From contig NC_067208.1 of the NCBI RefSeq assembly GCF_026262505.1, positions 3,047,962 to 3,111,961 of the forward strand: a DNA stretch of 64,000 nucleotides, in the 5' to 3' direction. Of the stretch, positions 45,061 through 55,539 are shown piece by piece (position 1 is the stretch's first letter; each line of letters starts with the position of its first letter). Origin of the DNA: Trichomonas vaginalis G3. Lineage: Eukaryota > Parabasalia > Trichomonadida > Trichomonadidae. The translations under genes were made by a program, and so were the position numbers. The notes beneath the pieces are model-generated. The model had not been told where the DNA came from. It saw only the letters and a list, made by a program, of their open reading frames with translations, and did not search any database.

Positions 45061-46365
45061 TCAATAGCTCCATTTTTCTTTTAACACATTCCTAATAAAC
45101 TTCTCAAGCTTCTTCACGTTAACTCTTGAATTAAATGTTAATCCAGTTTGATAAAACTGGTAAAATGTCTGTCTGACCATTACAGCATAATCATAGGCAA
45201 CTCTGTGGAACTCTAAATCATCAAAATGTCTTCCATCTTCATCAACGTTCATAACTTCGATTACTCGAGCTCTTGGACCAGCGTAAACGCATCCAAATAT
45301 TGAGGAACCATGGTTTCCTATAACTACAGAAGCACTTTCCATAATTTTGAAATCATCATGGAAAGGATCGAAAATTACAATTTCTGAGCTAAATAACTGT
45401 TGCAGCATATCAGCAATAAGATTTTCATCCTCTTTTATCGGGAAATCTTTGATCAAAACCACTTTGTCTTTTTCAATTTTTGGATTTAAACCAATTTCCA
45501 TGCTAAAAACATCATAAAAGTATGGATGAACGCGAGGAATTTCCACAGGAATAACTATTTCCTTGGAATGTATCGGTTCTGTTGATGAAATTATTTTTTT
45601 GAAATTAAACATTTTCAAAATTCTCATTGCCTGAGGGTTTTTAGGGTTATCAACTACAAGGACAACATCACTGGCTCTCTTTCCTATCGATAAAAGCATC
45701 AAAGCGATCTTTGGAACACCTGAAAGCCAAAAATCTTTTTCTTTTCCGATATAAATCGCCGTATCGTATTCATTTTCGGTTGATTTACCAATATTAACAG
45801 TATTATCTAAGTAGTAATGTGTCGAATTTGATTTTGTCGAATAATTTCTTAAATTAAGAACAGAGTTAGTATATAAATGAATTGTACCACGAATTGGATT
45901 CACTGATGTATCGAAAAAGTCTTGGTTAACTTTTTGTTTCCAAAACCATTGAGCTGTTCTAATATTTAAACGATGAGGAGTTTCTAAGAAATAAGGAGGG
46001 AATGTAGCTTCAATTTTAGTAAATTCCGGACTTTCTGTCTTATTTATATATATTTTATGTCTCGTACTCTTTTTAACTTTATTGTTGAATGGATATTGAA
46101 ACCATGTTCCTTTAAAACGCGCAAAGTCTTCTTTAGTGATGAATTTTCTGACCCATGATTCTTCAACAGTTGTTGTTTCCGGATAAGAATAATTGGAATA
46201 CCACTGAGTTGGATCAAATAAAAAAGTAAACAAAGAAACAAACCAAACAACTGCTACTAAAATGAAAATATTGAGAACTCTATTATGCTTTTTATGAGCG
46301 GACGAGTAAGGTTGAACGCCATGCCCTTCAGACTCTGAAAATCTTCGAATCCTCAATTCTTGCAT
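45061..46365 (-). CDS. GT61-type glycosyltransferase (DUF563)
   Basis: 434 residues from ATG 46365. Type-II membrane topology: a basic cytosolic N-terminus, one signal anchor (about 28-50, VLNIFILVAVVWFVSLFTFL), then a lumenal domain with several N-glycosylation sites. The C-terminal third has the family pattern VVIGNHGSSIFGCVYAG (about 348-364) followed by ARVIEVMN, corresponding to the GxHGAxL motif and the viEv strand of GT61 enzymes. It probably transfers a sugar such as xylose or GlcNAc in the Golgi. Donor and acceptor are not predictable. Confidence 0.75.
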   Translation of the reverse strand: MQELRIRRFSESEGHGVQPYSSAHKKHNRVLNIFILVAVVWFVSLFTFLFDPTQWYSNYSYPETTTVEESWVRKFITKEDFARFKGTWFQYPFNNKVKKSTRHKIYINKTESPEFTKIEATFPPYFLETPHRLNIRTAQWFWKQKVNQDFFDTSVNPIRGTIHLYTNSVLNLRNYSTKSNSTHYYLDNTVNIGKSTENEYDTAIYIGKEKDFWLSGVPKIALMLLSIGKRASDVVLVVDNPKNPQAMRILKMFNFKKIISSTEPIHSKEIVIPVEIPRVHPYFYDVFSMEIGLNPKIEKDKVVLIKDFPIKEDENLIADMLQQLFSSEIVIFDPFHDDFKIMESASVVIGNHGSSIFGCVYAGPRARVIEVMNVDEDGRHFDDLEFHRVAYDYAVMVRQTFYQFYQTGLTFNSRVNVKKLEKFIRNVLKEKWSY

Positions 46366-48012
46366 TTTTTTTGAATAATTTTTTAGGGAGATGCCACATT
46401 CATATCCCCTTAAAATTATCCCTCAATTATCAAATACTAATCATTAGTCTATGCTATAATAACTACACCAAAAATAAATAAAAATATCATCGCCGAGTAA
46501 CAACAATGAAGATTTCTTATTCAATTGAAAGACTTGACTGCTTCCGATTCCGCAATATTTGCATCATTACTTCATAATATGGGAATTCATAAATCATGCA
46601 TGTTAAAACCAGAATTAAGCCCGTGATTTTTCAAAATTGAAATAAAAGAACTTGCATGAGATAATATAATTAAAGAAATGAAATAAACTGGATGATGAAG
46701 ACATATTTTTGAGCATAAACAGCTTTATTATACTATATTTTATTGGAACAGTATAATTATGTTTTGGAAATTGTTTGCAGATATTTGGTTGACAGCTATT
46801 CGAATTTGAAATATTAATATCAATAAATCATCAGAAAATGGAATATTTTTGAATTGGTCATTTAGGAAAAAAAATAATTTCTTTATATATCAAAAATATA
46901 AATATATAACTCATGGTAAGTTTAATATTGAAATTGACGCATGTTTTTCTGAGTTTTAAGATCTTCATATTGATAATCCATGAATACAGGCGAATATAAT
47001 AATCAAATTCTTGCCTAAGATTTTATAAAAATAACAAATAAGCATAGTATTTAATTATCGCACAGATTGTTATTTTATTTTTTTGTTAATTTGCAACAGA
47101 AGTTCATTAATTACGCATAAAAAGACTTGTTTACTTGACTCACTAATGATTCCATAGTGTCTAAGGCATAACAATGAATTTTCTCAACATGGAAATTAAA
47201 AAAATTACTGATCAATTAAAATTTCTGAAGAGATATCGATTTTGAAAAAATATTCATGGGTTAAAAGAGAAGATTTTTAATTCAATTTTAATTATAATTT
47301 CAATATTTATGAGTCCGATTCAAAATTGTATATATCATTTCAATTTTGTTAATTAAATATGGAATGATTTGCTAGAATCTATATTAATTATCAAAACAGT
47401 AATAAATTATTAGGAGGAAAAAAAATCGACTATTCAACAGATAATTTGAAATAAACAAATAAATAACGTTTAATAAAGGATATATGAATGACCCAATTAT
47501 ATTTATGTAAACATAAAAATATTTGTTCTCAAATTATTGAATTAATAAAGTTTTTATATTTTAGACGATGAATTGATGCATATTGAATATGGGATAATAA
47601 AATATTGATTTTGTTTTCAATGGAGTTTTTTGTTTACTAAGTGATTCAGTTGAAAAATGTAGATAATCTTGCATGCTTAATGTTGTCTAATACATTTATC
47701 ACGATAAATCGTGAAAATGCCAGATTTTTATTATCTTTGGAAATTTTAATTTTTATTATATAAATGAAAATATTAAAATCACCCTCAAATAATTTGTAAT
47801 TATCCAGACACTCGATTCCATTGAAAAGTAGTTTATTTTTTGAATATCTGATTATTTTTTGAAATCATATTTTATATTTTGAAGTGACATCTGAAAAAAA
47901 TGACTATTTTACTTTCTCACTTTAATAGATGATAATTGCATTTTGTTATATAATAAATCTTTTGAATTTGAAAGGAATATTCAAATTTTTTTTGAAGTTC
48001 ATTTTTGAAATA
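46366..48012. other. Host spacer, no clear gene
   Basis: About 1.6 kb of very AT-rich DNA. The frame of the next gene is open from 47929, but that part is hydrophobic and T-rich and looks like 5' leader. Confidence 0.55.
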
Positions 48013-48477
48013 ATGCTCCAAACATGCATCTATCCACGAACAAATGGCCTCATCAGACAGTCTTATAAAAATCAGATCAAAAAAGTTCCACAGAGTAAAA
48101 GAGATCAAGATGCAATTCAACAGAGGATAATCAGAAATGGATATACATACCAATTTGTCTCAAATTATATGGATAAGTATTTTGACACTCATGTAACGAG
48201 TTCAATTCTATTAAACTTAGCCAATATCATAATCGCTAAAAATGGAATTAAGCTTGACAGATTAGCGAAACGAAACAGATCCGCTTTGATCTGTTGGTAT
48301 GCCGAAAATTGGAATATAATTCATCCAATTCTTAAGGATCTTAGTTTCATTAATAATTTAGTGGATAACAACGAAAATTGTGAAAAATTTGACCAAAAGA
48401 TTAATATTCCTATTCACAATCAGGAACAAAGCAATTTTGATCTTAGTAATATTTCCCTATTGCTTAATTATCACTAA
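48013..48477 (+). CDS. Small basic protein, unknown
   Basis: 154 residues if it starts at ATG 48013 (MLQTCIYPRTNGLIRQSYKN), or 182 from ATG 47929. The later start is favoured because the extra N-terminus is a T-rich hydrophobic run unlike the rest. The core is helical and basic (QQRIIRNGYTYQFVSNYMDK, then LDRLAKRNRSALICWYAENW). No family recognised. A DNA-binding or regulatory role cannot be told from the sequence. It is isolated by long spacers on both sides. Confidence 0.5.
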   Translation: MLQTCIYPRTNGLIRQSYKNQIKKVPQSKRDQDAIQQRIIRNGYTYQFVSNYMDKYFDTHVTSSILLNLANIIIAKNGIKLDRLAKRNRSALICWYAENWNIIHPILKDLSFINNLVDNNENCEKFDQKINIPIHNQEQSNFDLSNISLLLNYH

Positions 48478-49697
48478 TTATTGATTTTTAAAAGCAATGG
48501 ATTTGAATCTGGCTCATAGTAGTGTTAATGTTTTTATTGCATAATAAAGGTTATATTTTGAATATTTGCACGTTTTTGCAATTGTTTGTTTCAATTTTTT
48601 TTGCAGAATTTTCAAGTAATGAGATTAAGCTTTGATAATTAAACATTATACATTACCATCTGTATATAGCGACCAACCAATTATGTGTTCAGAAAATTAA
48701 CCCAAGAAAAACTGAAGTCTCATCACACATTTCAATGCTCGATTTTTAAAAACTGTTTAAAAATGGAGCTTATATTGAAATAGTGTAGAGACTAAAAATT
48801 ACTTCAATATTTTCACCTCTCAAAATAATTCCATCGCTTATCGATTTGACGAAATTCAATAATATTATAATTTCATGGAAGCCACACTTATTGAATCCGA
48901 TATCATTTTATTCTGAATAGAAATTTTGAATGGCCTATACAAAAGACAAAGTTTTCAATACAATATTATAAGTTCAAAATCCTTAATAGCAATGTATAGA
49001 ATTTATTATAGACTAAAAATATAATTACCCTTTATTTTTTTGAAAGGTCCTCTGAAATTGGAATGATTTTACAGGCTAAAATAAGCTTTTCGTAAATCAT
49101 TCACTATTTTATCAATTATACACAACAAATAATAATATTTCCATGTATTACCTTGTTAAATTACCCATTTTTAAATTTTCAATTAAAAAACGATAAGAAA
49201 TTCTTATATTTTTATCTATAATTAATATCTGCTAACATATATCAAACAAAATATACCATCAAATCGATAATATAATACAATTTTTTGAAATCAGAGTTTT
49301 CATTTTGATAGTATTATAATTATTTAAATACAATTCTTTTCCTCTAAGGAATCTTCACTAATGCATCATTAATAAGTTAATTGGAAATGTCCAATTGAAA
49401 TTAACTAAGTATTCATATTAGAATAAATAATATATCTTTTTAGGAGTAATGGACAATGGGTAATTCATTATCAAGCATAAAAGAATTATTTCAAATTCAT
49501 CATAATCCCATGCTTTCATGAAATAATAAATGTATCCAGTTCACCATTAATATTTTTATTCATTGGTATCATGAATTTGTGTTAGAATTCGTCAATACAA
49601 TTAAAAATGTTTTCCACGAGGTCAACACAATAAACCGAAAACTCAAATTAGGAATTTTGTTTATCAGAGCACACATATGATTAAGATCATCGCACTC
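48478..49697. other. Host spacer, no gene
   Basis: About 1.2 kb of AT-rich DNA with no open frame of note. Confidence 0.6.
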
Positions 49698-49982
49698 TTA
49701 ATAATAAAGCCATGAATAAAAAAAATTACGAATTTTATTTTACATTTCGTTCTATCGATGATATATAATATAAATTGAGCAACTAGATCGTAATTATTAA
49801 ATAATTTAAAACTTTTAATGTTTGATCATAGTAGTATATGAGTACGGGTTTAATGACTTTTTTTGTTACATCTATATATAGACGATGCATTAAAATATAT
49901 TTATTTATAAACACATTAAAAAAATTAACATTAATTTTAAAATAATTTATTTTTTATCTTTTATAAAAGAAGCTATATATAG

Positions 49983-50573
49983 ATGATGTCAGATATTCCG
50001 CGATTAATTAAACATTGTTTAAATCCTGAATGGGTTAAACTTCAATTTAAAAATGAAGATTGTGAATTATTAAATGAATATGAAAGCCAAAATAAGCTAA
50101 TGAAGTATAAATATAATGATAAAGAATATTTAATTTCATGGAATCAATGGAGTCATAATCAAAGACCTCATAAACGAGAAGAAGAAATTGAAAATAATGA
50201 AATGGAAATCATTGATGACATTAAAGAGGATGGAATTCCTAAATTTTGTAGAAAAACCTTTAGAACTAAGTTAGGAGCATATAAACGTAGAGTATTAAAT
50301 CCTGAATATCTTAAACATCAATTTAAAAAGGAAGACTGTGAATTATTAAACGCTAATGAATATGAAAATGCTAAATCAAAATTGAAATATAAATATATTG
50401 GAAGTGATGAAAGATGCAAAGATAAAGATAAAGTTTATTCAGTTTCATATAATAACTGGCACACGTTAGGGATAAGAAAACATTTAGGAGATTATGGTAA
50501 AAGTTCTGAATTCTTTAAATCTAGTATGTACGAGAGAGTAAAAGAAATTAGAAATAATTATTTTCATGAATAA
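49983..50573 (+). CDS. Two-module 196-residue protein, left arm of copy A
   Basis: ATG 49983 (second Met next to it). The protein contains the same roughly 45-residue module twice: LNPEWVKLQFKNEDCELLNE with KYKYNDKEYLISWNQW, and LNPEYLKHQFKKEDCELLNA with KYKYIG...YSVSYNNW. The pattern resembles small DNA-binding repeats found beside nucleases in large DNA viruses, but zinc-binding Cys pairs are absent. No firm family. Copies lie at 56228-56818 and 58110-58697. Confidence 0.6.
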   Translation: MMSDIPRLIKHCLNPEWVKLQFKNEDCELLNEYESQNKLMKYKYNDKEYLISWNQWSHNQRPHKREEEIENNEMEIIDDIKEDGIPKFCRKTFRTKLGAYKRRVLNPEYLKHQFKKEDCELLNANEYENAKSKLKYKYIGSDERCKDKDKVYSVSYNNWHTLGIRKHLGDYGKSSEFFKSSMYERVKEIRNNYFHE

Positions 50574-50600
50574 AAAATAAACTTTAAAAATAAATTGAAA

Positions 50601-50969
50601 CTAATGATTATTTGAATTTATGAAATCAATTATTTGATTTATTCGCTCTTCAATAATTTCTATTCTTTTTGTTAAATCATCTATTTTCATTAATGAGGTG
50701 ATTCTTGATTGGGGAATAGATTTCAAACTAACCACTCCTTTTATTTTTGAAATTTTGAATCCATCAACTTTAAACATTTTATTCAATTTACATGTTGTCA
50801 ATTCTTCAAATAATTTTTTATTATTAGCATAATAGTCATTAAATTCATCAACAGATGAAAAAATTTTTATTTCAGTAATTGGTTTAACAATGTTTATTTT
50901 TTGTTGAACATTTTCACTTTCATTTATTTCTTCCTCCTCTGTTTCATTTATTTTTAAAATTGGTTTCAT
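50601..50969 (-). CDS. 122-residue acidic/coiled-coil protein, left arm of copy A
   Basis: ATG 50969 with TTTTTATTTAATGATAAATG at its start, the structural-class motif. The N-terminus is acidic (MKPILKINETEEEEINESEN). The C-terminal 35 residues form a short coiled coil (LTKRIEIIEERINQIIDFIN). The middle has GFKISKIKGVVSLKSIPQSR. Convergent with the 196-residue gene. No family recognised. Related regions lie at 55830-56200 and 58727-59095. Confidence 0.55.
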   Translation of the reverse strand: MKPILKINETEEEEINESENVQQKINIVKPITEIKIFSSVDEFNDYYANNKKLFEELTTCKLNKMFKVDGFKISKIKGVVSLKSIPQSRITSLMKIDDLTKRIEIIEERINQIIDFINSNNH

Positions 50970-51035
50970 TTATCATTAAATAAAAATTAGAATATAATTG
51001 ATGGAATATATTTTTTAATTAATATTAAATCAGAA

Positions 51036-51119
51036 ATGGCGGCAGGATTCTTTAAAAAATTATGGGATGGAATTAAGAAAGCTGCAGGTTGGGTGAAGAT
51101 TATATGCCACCATTTATGA
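51036..51119 (+). CDS. 27-residue amphipathic peptide, remnant
   Basis: ATG 51036: MAAGFFKKLWDGIKKAAGWV then KIICHHL. The Trp/Lys/Gly amphipathic style matches the N-terminus of the 80-residue protein at 27945-28187 of the 24-kb Polinton. Text just after it resembles the fibre C-terminus of that element (PPFMTVFAWYR against PPYMTVYAWYR). So this spot looks like a relic where internal genes were lost. It occurs again inverted in the right arm and at 59161. Confidence 0.55.
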   Translation: MAAGFFKKLWDGIKKAAGWVKIICHHL

Positions 51120-51251
51120 CTGTATTCGCATGGTACCGCATTTATTGAATGAACTAAATATATTTTATGTCTGTAATTAATTAGGTAATGAAGTAATGGA
51201 TGAACTGCAGAAATATATGTTTACGTTAATGTTTACGTTAATGGTTTCAGG

Positions 51252-51848
51252 TTATTCAATAATTAATTATTTTTGAATAACTGAAGGGGTCACCAGGTCA
51301 CCAGGTGGTCACCAGGTTATTTAACTTCTATGAAAAAATGAGACAACATGACATTTTGACAACATAGTGGGTTATTCAATAATTAATTATTTTTGAATAA
51401 CTGAAGGGGTCACCAGGTCACCAGGTGGTCACCAGGTTATTTAACTTCTATGAAAAAATGAGACAACATGACATTTTGACAACATAGTGGGTTATTCAAT
51501 AATTAATTATTTTTGAATAACTGAAGGGGTCACCAGGTCACCAGGTGGTCACCAGGTTATTTAACTTCTATGAAAAAATGAGACAACATGACATTTTGAC
51601 AACATAGTGGGTTATTCAATAATTAATTATTTTTGAATAACTGAAGGGGTCACCAGGTCACCAGGTGGTCACCAGGTTATTTAACTTCTATGAAAAAATG
51701 AGACAACATGACATTTTGACAACATAGTGGGTTATTCAATAATTAATTATTTTTGAATAACTGAAGGGGTCACCAGGTCACCAGGTGGTCACCAGGTTAT
51801 TTAACTTCTATGAAAAAATGAGACAACATGACATTTTGACAACATCAC
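51252..51848. repeat. 120-bp iteron array, five units
   Basis: Five near-identical 120-bp units. Each holds GGTCACCAGGTCACCAGGTG and GTCACCAGG, then ATGAGACAACATGACATTTT and GACAACAT, then an AT palindrome (AATAATTAATTATT). It lies at the 3' end of the helicase gene. Confidence 0.95.
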
Positions 51849-51942
51849 AGGAGGAAGGCAAAAATAAATTCCAATCATACTTTATACTGCCTCATTTACA
51901 GGTATTTCATCGTCAGTAAATGATTCCTCATTATCGTTTGGT

Positions 51943-54195
51943 TCAATTTTGTTTATATAATCCTTTCATTTCTTCTTTCAAAACATAATACCATGTTTGT
52001 TTACCATCTATTTTTCTTTGTTTCCTTTCACATTTATCCTTAATGCTCATTTGAAAGTTTTTGTCTTTCATGTCTGATGGTTTGCAGAATAGAGCATTTT
52101 TACACGTCATACCTGCACATAATTCATCATAATGTGTATTTATCCATTCATCTAAAGGATTTGTTGATAACTCGATTAAATCTTGTTTGGCTTCAGTCAT
52201 CGGTATGATTCGTACATTAAATGATGAAAGGTCATATTGCATAAAATATGTTAGTAAATTATCATAAAATTCCTTTGTGCATGAATCCATTAAATTCTTG
52301 AAGTAATCAAATTGACCCTTAAATTTACCATTAACCCTTAAAACTACGTATCTTCTGTCTCCAACTTCAATTTTGACAGGGTAGACGTTATTAGTTACGA
52401 AAATAAAGTTTGCAACGTTCTGAGCAGTTCTTCTGGGTTGATTCTTTTCATTAATTCTAATCTCATTATCCGTAATAATTGATTTCAAAGCGTTGAAGTT
52501 TGCGAGTCTATCTTCACCTACATTCTTGAGTTCATTAAGTACAAGAAACATTTTATTCTCAACTACTGAGTTGAAATTACCCGTTAGCTCACTTATTTCA
52601 GTAATGTTTTTACATGAATAACCGGCGAGGAGTTCAGAAATAATGTCTGTGAATCTGTTTTTACCTGTTCCCTGAAGTCCTTTCAAAATAATTGCTGTTT
52701 CATTCTTGATTCCAGGATGTTGAATCATTGATGCAATCCAGCCGAGAAGGTATTTATACACTTCATCGTTATTATCACAAATGACTTCTTTAATGAAATC
52801 CATAAACATCTCAATTTTTGAGTAATCAGGCTTTTCGAGAATGTTGTATTTATAACCTTGAAACGTTGAGAAAACATCTGGGGAATCAGATTTAAAGCAA
52901 ACACCCTTAACGGTTAATGAAGACAATTGATTTAGTAGTACATCCCATGCTGTTATTGTTTTACCTTCTTCTTTAAATAATTTAATCATTTTGAGTGACT
53001 CTTTCATGTTTGACTGAAGAACGAATGATATTTGATTCATTTTGTCGTGTATGTTGTAATCTTTCTGAATGAAATATTTGTTTCCACAATCTACAAAACG
53101 GATTACACGTGATAAATCCTCAATTACTTCAGAACTGTTTTTATACTGATGATTTTCAGCCTTGCGTCTAATATCTGTTATCAAAAACGAGTCATCAAGT
53201 TTGATATCAAATGTTATTTTTGGCTTACGTAATAAAGGTAAAACATATTCATCATAATATTCCTTTTGATAAAGTTTTAGAATCTTCACCAAAACAAATG
53301 GCGAAGTCATTAAATGTGCATATCTACTACGTGCTTTTTCAAAATTACTTTTAGCATTTTCAGTTAAGCTGCAGAAGTTATAAACGTTATCGTAGGCTTC
53401 ATTAATTAAATGATTAGGTAACGAATTAATAGCTTGAAACAGTGTGAATAATGTTATTTCTTTTTCTAAATTCATGTTTCCACCATCATTATGTACTTCA
53501 AAATCACATATGCCATCAACTATGCTCTGGGCAAGTTTATCGTCAATGTTTACATCTTTGTTTTCATTCATAATAGTCTTTATTTCTTCATTCTTTTGTT
53601 CAACTCTTACCTTAATATTCAAATCATTTAATATATCATTCACTGTTCTAGTTAATGTTGAATCATAACTTCCACGAATGAATGAGTATGTATTGATTGG
53701 TTCTGTTGCATTCTTGCGAACTCTTGAATCAGCCATAACCACTAATGAACGTTTTGAATCATCAATAGAAGTCATGATATCAATATCATAATCATTGCAG
53801 GAATAACATTTAATCATTCTGTTCGAGGTTGAATAGAAGAAATTAGTGTTGCAATAAATGTGAAGACCTCCTGAAGCGGTTTTAACGATAACATCTTTAT
53901 CCGAAAGTTTTGATAAAATGTCTTTTCTAACTGTTTCTTTAAGTTCATCATTGTACGATTTATTGATATCAACATCTATAATCGTTAAATTTGAAATTTT
54001 ATTTACTAATAAAGCCATACCAGTTTTCCTTCCTCTTCCTCCATCATGTTTGAGGTAGTTATGTAAATCAATCATGTTTTCACCAATTCTTTCGTTGAGG
54101 GTTTTAGTTTCTGCCACAACTAATTCCGCAACTAATGAATCAATAACTTTTTCATCAGAAACGATAAAGTTGCTGTTGTTGTTTGTTGCTGTCAT
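51943..54195 (-). CDS. Primase-SF3 helicase of copy A
   Basis: 750 residues from ATG 54195. The N-terminal part is an archaeo-eukaryotic primase/polymerase domain (AEP): TIIDVDINKS with D74 and D76, and ASGGLHIYC with H112. The C-terminal part is a D5-like SF3 helicase: Walker A GLQGTGKNR, Walker B KMFLVLNELKN, then NFIFVTNNVYPVKI and RRYVVLRVN. It would prime and unwind DNA during replication of the element. The 24-kb Polinton has only the helicase-type part. The homologue in copy B is nearly identical. Start motif TTTTTTTATTCCTATATAAATG style. Largely whole, with at most a small change toward the end compared with copy B. Confidence 0.85.
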   Translation of the reverse strand: MTATNNNSNFIVSDEKVIDSLVAELVVAETKTLNERIGENMIDLHNYLKHDGGRGRKTGMALLVNKISNLTIIDVDINKSYNDELKETVRKDILSKLSDKDVIVKTASGGLHIYCNTNFFYSTSNRMIKCYSCNDYDIDIMTSIDDSKRSLVVMADSRVRKNATEPINTYSFIRGSYDSTLTRTVNDILNDLNIKVRVEQKNEEIKTIMNENKDVNIDDKLAQSIVDGICDFEVHNDGGNMNLEKEITLFTLFQAINSLPNHLINEAYDNVYNFCSLTENAKSNFEKARSRYAHLMTSPFVLVKILKLYQKEYYDEYVLPLLRKPKITFDIKLDDSFLITDIRRKAENHQYKNSSEVIEDLSRVIRFVDCGNKYFIQKDYNIHDKMNQISFVLQSNMKESLKMIKLFKEEGKTITAWDVLLNQLSSLTVKGVCFKSDSPDVFSTFQGYKYNILEKPDYSKIEMFMDFIKEVICDNNDEVYKYLLGWIASMIQHPGIKNETAIILKGLQGTGKNRFTDIISELLAGYSCKNITEISELTGNFNSVVENKMFLVLNELKNVGEDRLANFNALKSIITDNEIRINEKNQPRRTAQNVANFIFVTNNVYPVKIEVGDRRYVVLRVNGKFKGQFDYFKNLMDSCTKEFYDNLLTYFMQYDLSSFNVRIIPMTEAKQDLIELSTNPLDEWINTHYDELCAGMTCKNALFCKPSDMKDKNFQMSIKDKCERKQRKIDGKQTWYYVLKEEMKGLYKQN

Positions 54196-54269
54196 TTATA
54201 TAGGAATAAAAAAATAAAAATAATTTTAAAACTAACTTTATTTTTGGACTGCATCAAATTTTCTGTGAT

Positions 54270-54625
54270 GTTGTCAAAATGTCATGTTGTCTCATTTTTT
54301 CATAGAAGTTAAATTACCTGGTGACCACCTGGTGACCTGGTGACCCTTCAGTTCTTCAAAAATAAGTCATAACTGCCTTCCCCTGCTGTGTTGTCAAAAT
54401 GTCATGTTTGTCTCATTTTTTCATAGAAGTTAAATTACCTGGTGACCACCTGGTGACCTGGTGACCCCTTCAGTTCTTCAAAAATAAGTCATAACTGCCT
54501 TCCCCTGCTGTGTTGTCAAAATGTCATGTTGTCTCATTTTTTCATAGAAGTTAAATAACCTGGTGACCACCTGGTGACCTGGTGACCCCTTCAGTTCTTC
54601 AAAAATAAAGTATTATTGAATAACC
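54270..54625. repeat. Iteron array upstream of the helicase, three units
   Basis: Three units of about 115-120 bp with TGTTGTCAAAATGTCATGTT and GTCTCATTTTTTCATAGAAG, then CCTGGTGACCACCTGGTGAC. It lies between the helicase and the KilA-N gene and is the likely control and/or origin region. Confidence 0.9.
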
Positions 54626-54684
54626 CGAAACCATTAATGATAACACATATTTCTGGTCGTTAATGACAAAAATAAATGGTTCAT

Positions 54685-55350
54685 TTACTCACCATATTTT
54701 TGTACAAAACGACCCCAAACTTTTAACTTCTTTTCTGCAGCTTCAAATGCTATCTTAGCGAGTTCATATTCTCTAAATTCTCTCTTTAAATCTTCTTGTT
54801 CCCATTGGTCTAGTTCGTATGGAGAATCTCTATAACCATAACATAACTCACATTCATGTTCTAATTGTTTTTTGCACATTTTTCTAACTTCTTCTTCAAA
54901 CAAAGGTTTAGCATTCTCTACTGTATCTTCAAGTTCTTCTTCATCTAATTTCTCATGAACTTTCTTGTCTATGGAGTCCATAATATCTTTGACATAAAAT
55001 GCATACTTTACAGAGCACCATTCAGCAACAAAATGAACGAGGTCAGGATGTATGTAAATACCTTTGAATTCATTTATAACACCCTTAGTAAGCTCATAAA
55101 ATGCTTGTTTTGAGGTCGAGCCACTTTTGGCTCCACCGTATTCGTTCATCCAAAACTCAAGAATTTCCTGTATTTTAGCACTATTGAGAAATCTGTTTAA
55201 ATGGTTTAACTTTCCTGCTTCTCTTGCCATCTTTGTTGCATTAATGTAACCATCCTTGTCTCTACGTAAGACTTCAATACCGTTATAAGTGCCTTTTGTG
55301 AATGTTTCGCCATTAGATTTGTTCGTGAATGTTTTTGCTTCGACTGACAT
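54685..55350 (-). CDS. KilA-N domain protein 3 (copy A)
   Basis: 221 residues from ATG 55350. The flanking parts are nearly identical to KilA-N protein 2 (VEAKTFTNKSNGETFTKGTY at the start, LKVWGRFVQKYGE at the end). The middle differs: MAREAGKLNHLNRFLNSAKI, then the hairpin-encoded GGAKSGST, then GIYIHPDLVHFVAEWCSVKY as the KilA-N signature. The middle is the probable DNA-reading part. The start motif TATTTTGTATGTAAGAACAG is shared with KilA-N gene 1 and the GIY-YIG gene. It sits between iteron blocks. It appears whole. Confidence 0.85.
   Translation of the reverse strand: MSVEAKTFTNKSNGETFTKGTYNGIEVLRRDKDGYINATKMAREAGKLNHLNRFLNSAKIQEILEFWMNEYGGAKSGSTSKQAFYELTKGVINEFKGIYIHPDLVHFVAEWCSVKYAFYVKDIMDSIDKKVHEKLDEEELEDTVENAKPLFEEEVRKMCKKQLEHECELCYGYRDSPYELDQWEQEDLKREFREYELAKIAFEAAEKKLKVWGRFVQKYGE
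55114..55137. repeat. 24-nt hairpin inside KilA-N gene 3
   Basis: Arms GGTCGAGCCA and TGGCTCCACC around CTTT, one mismatch. Eight codons in frame, at the same protein place as the hairpins in KilA-N genes 1 and 2. Confidence 0.85.
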
Positions 55351-55352
55351 TT

Positions 55353-55372
55353 CTGTTCTTACATACAAAATA
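55353..55372 (-). promoter_or_regulatory. Regulatory-class start motif, KilA-N gene 3
   Basis: TTTTGTATGTAAGAACAG immediately upstream of ATG 55350, almost identical to those at 17561 and 18264 in the other element. Confidence 0.55.
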
Positions 55373-55429
55373 AAAAAAATAAATAAAAATAATTTTAAAA
55401 CTAACTTTATTTTTGGACTGCATCATATT

Positions 55430-55535
55430 TCCAGTGATGTTGTCAAAATGTCATGTTGTCTCATTTTTTCATAGAAGTTAAATAACCTGGTGACCACCTG
55501 GTGACCTGGTGACCCCTTCAGTTCTTCAAAAATAA
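55430..55535. repeat. Single iteron unit next to KilA-N gene 3
   Basis: One copy of the GGTGACC/ATGTCATGTTGTCTC unit, inverted relative to 51252-51848. Confidence 0.85.
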
Positions 55536-55539
55536 TTAA

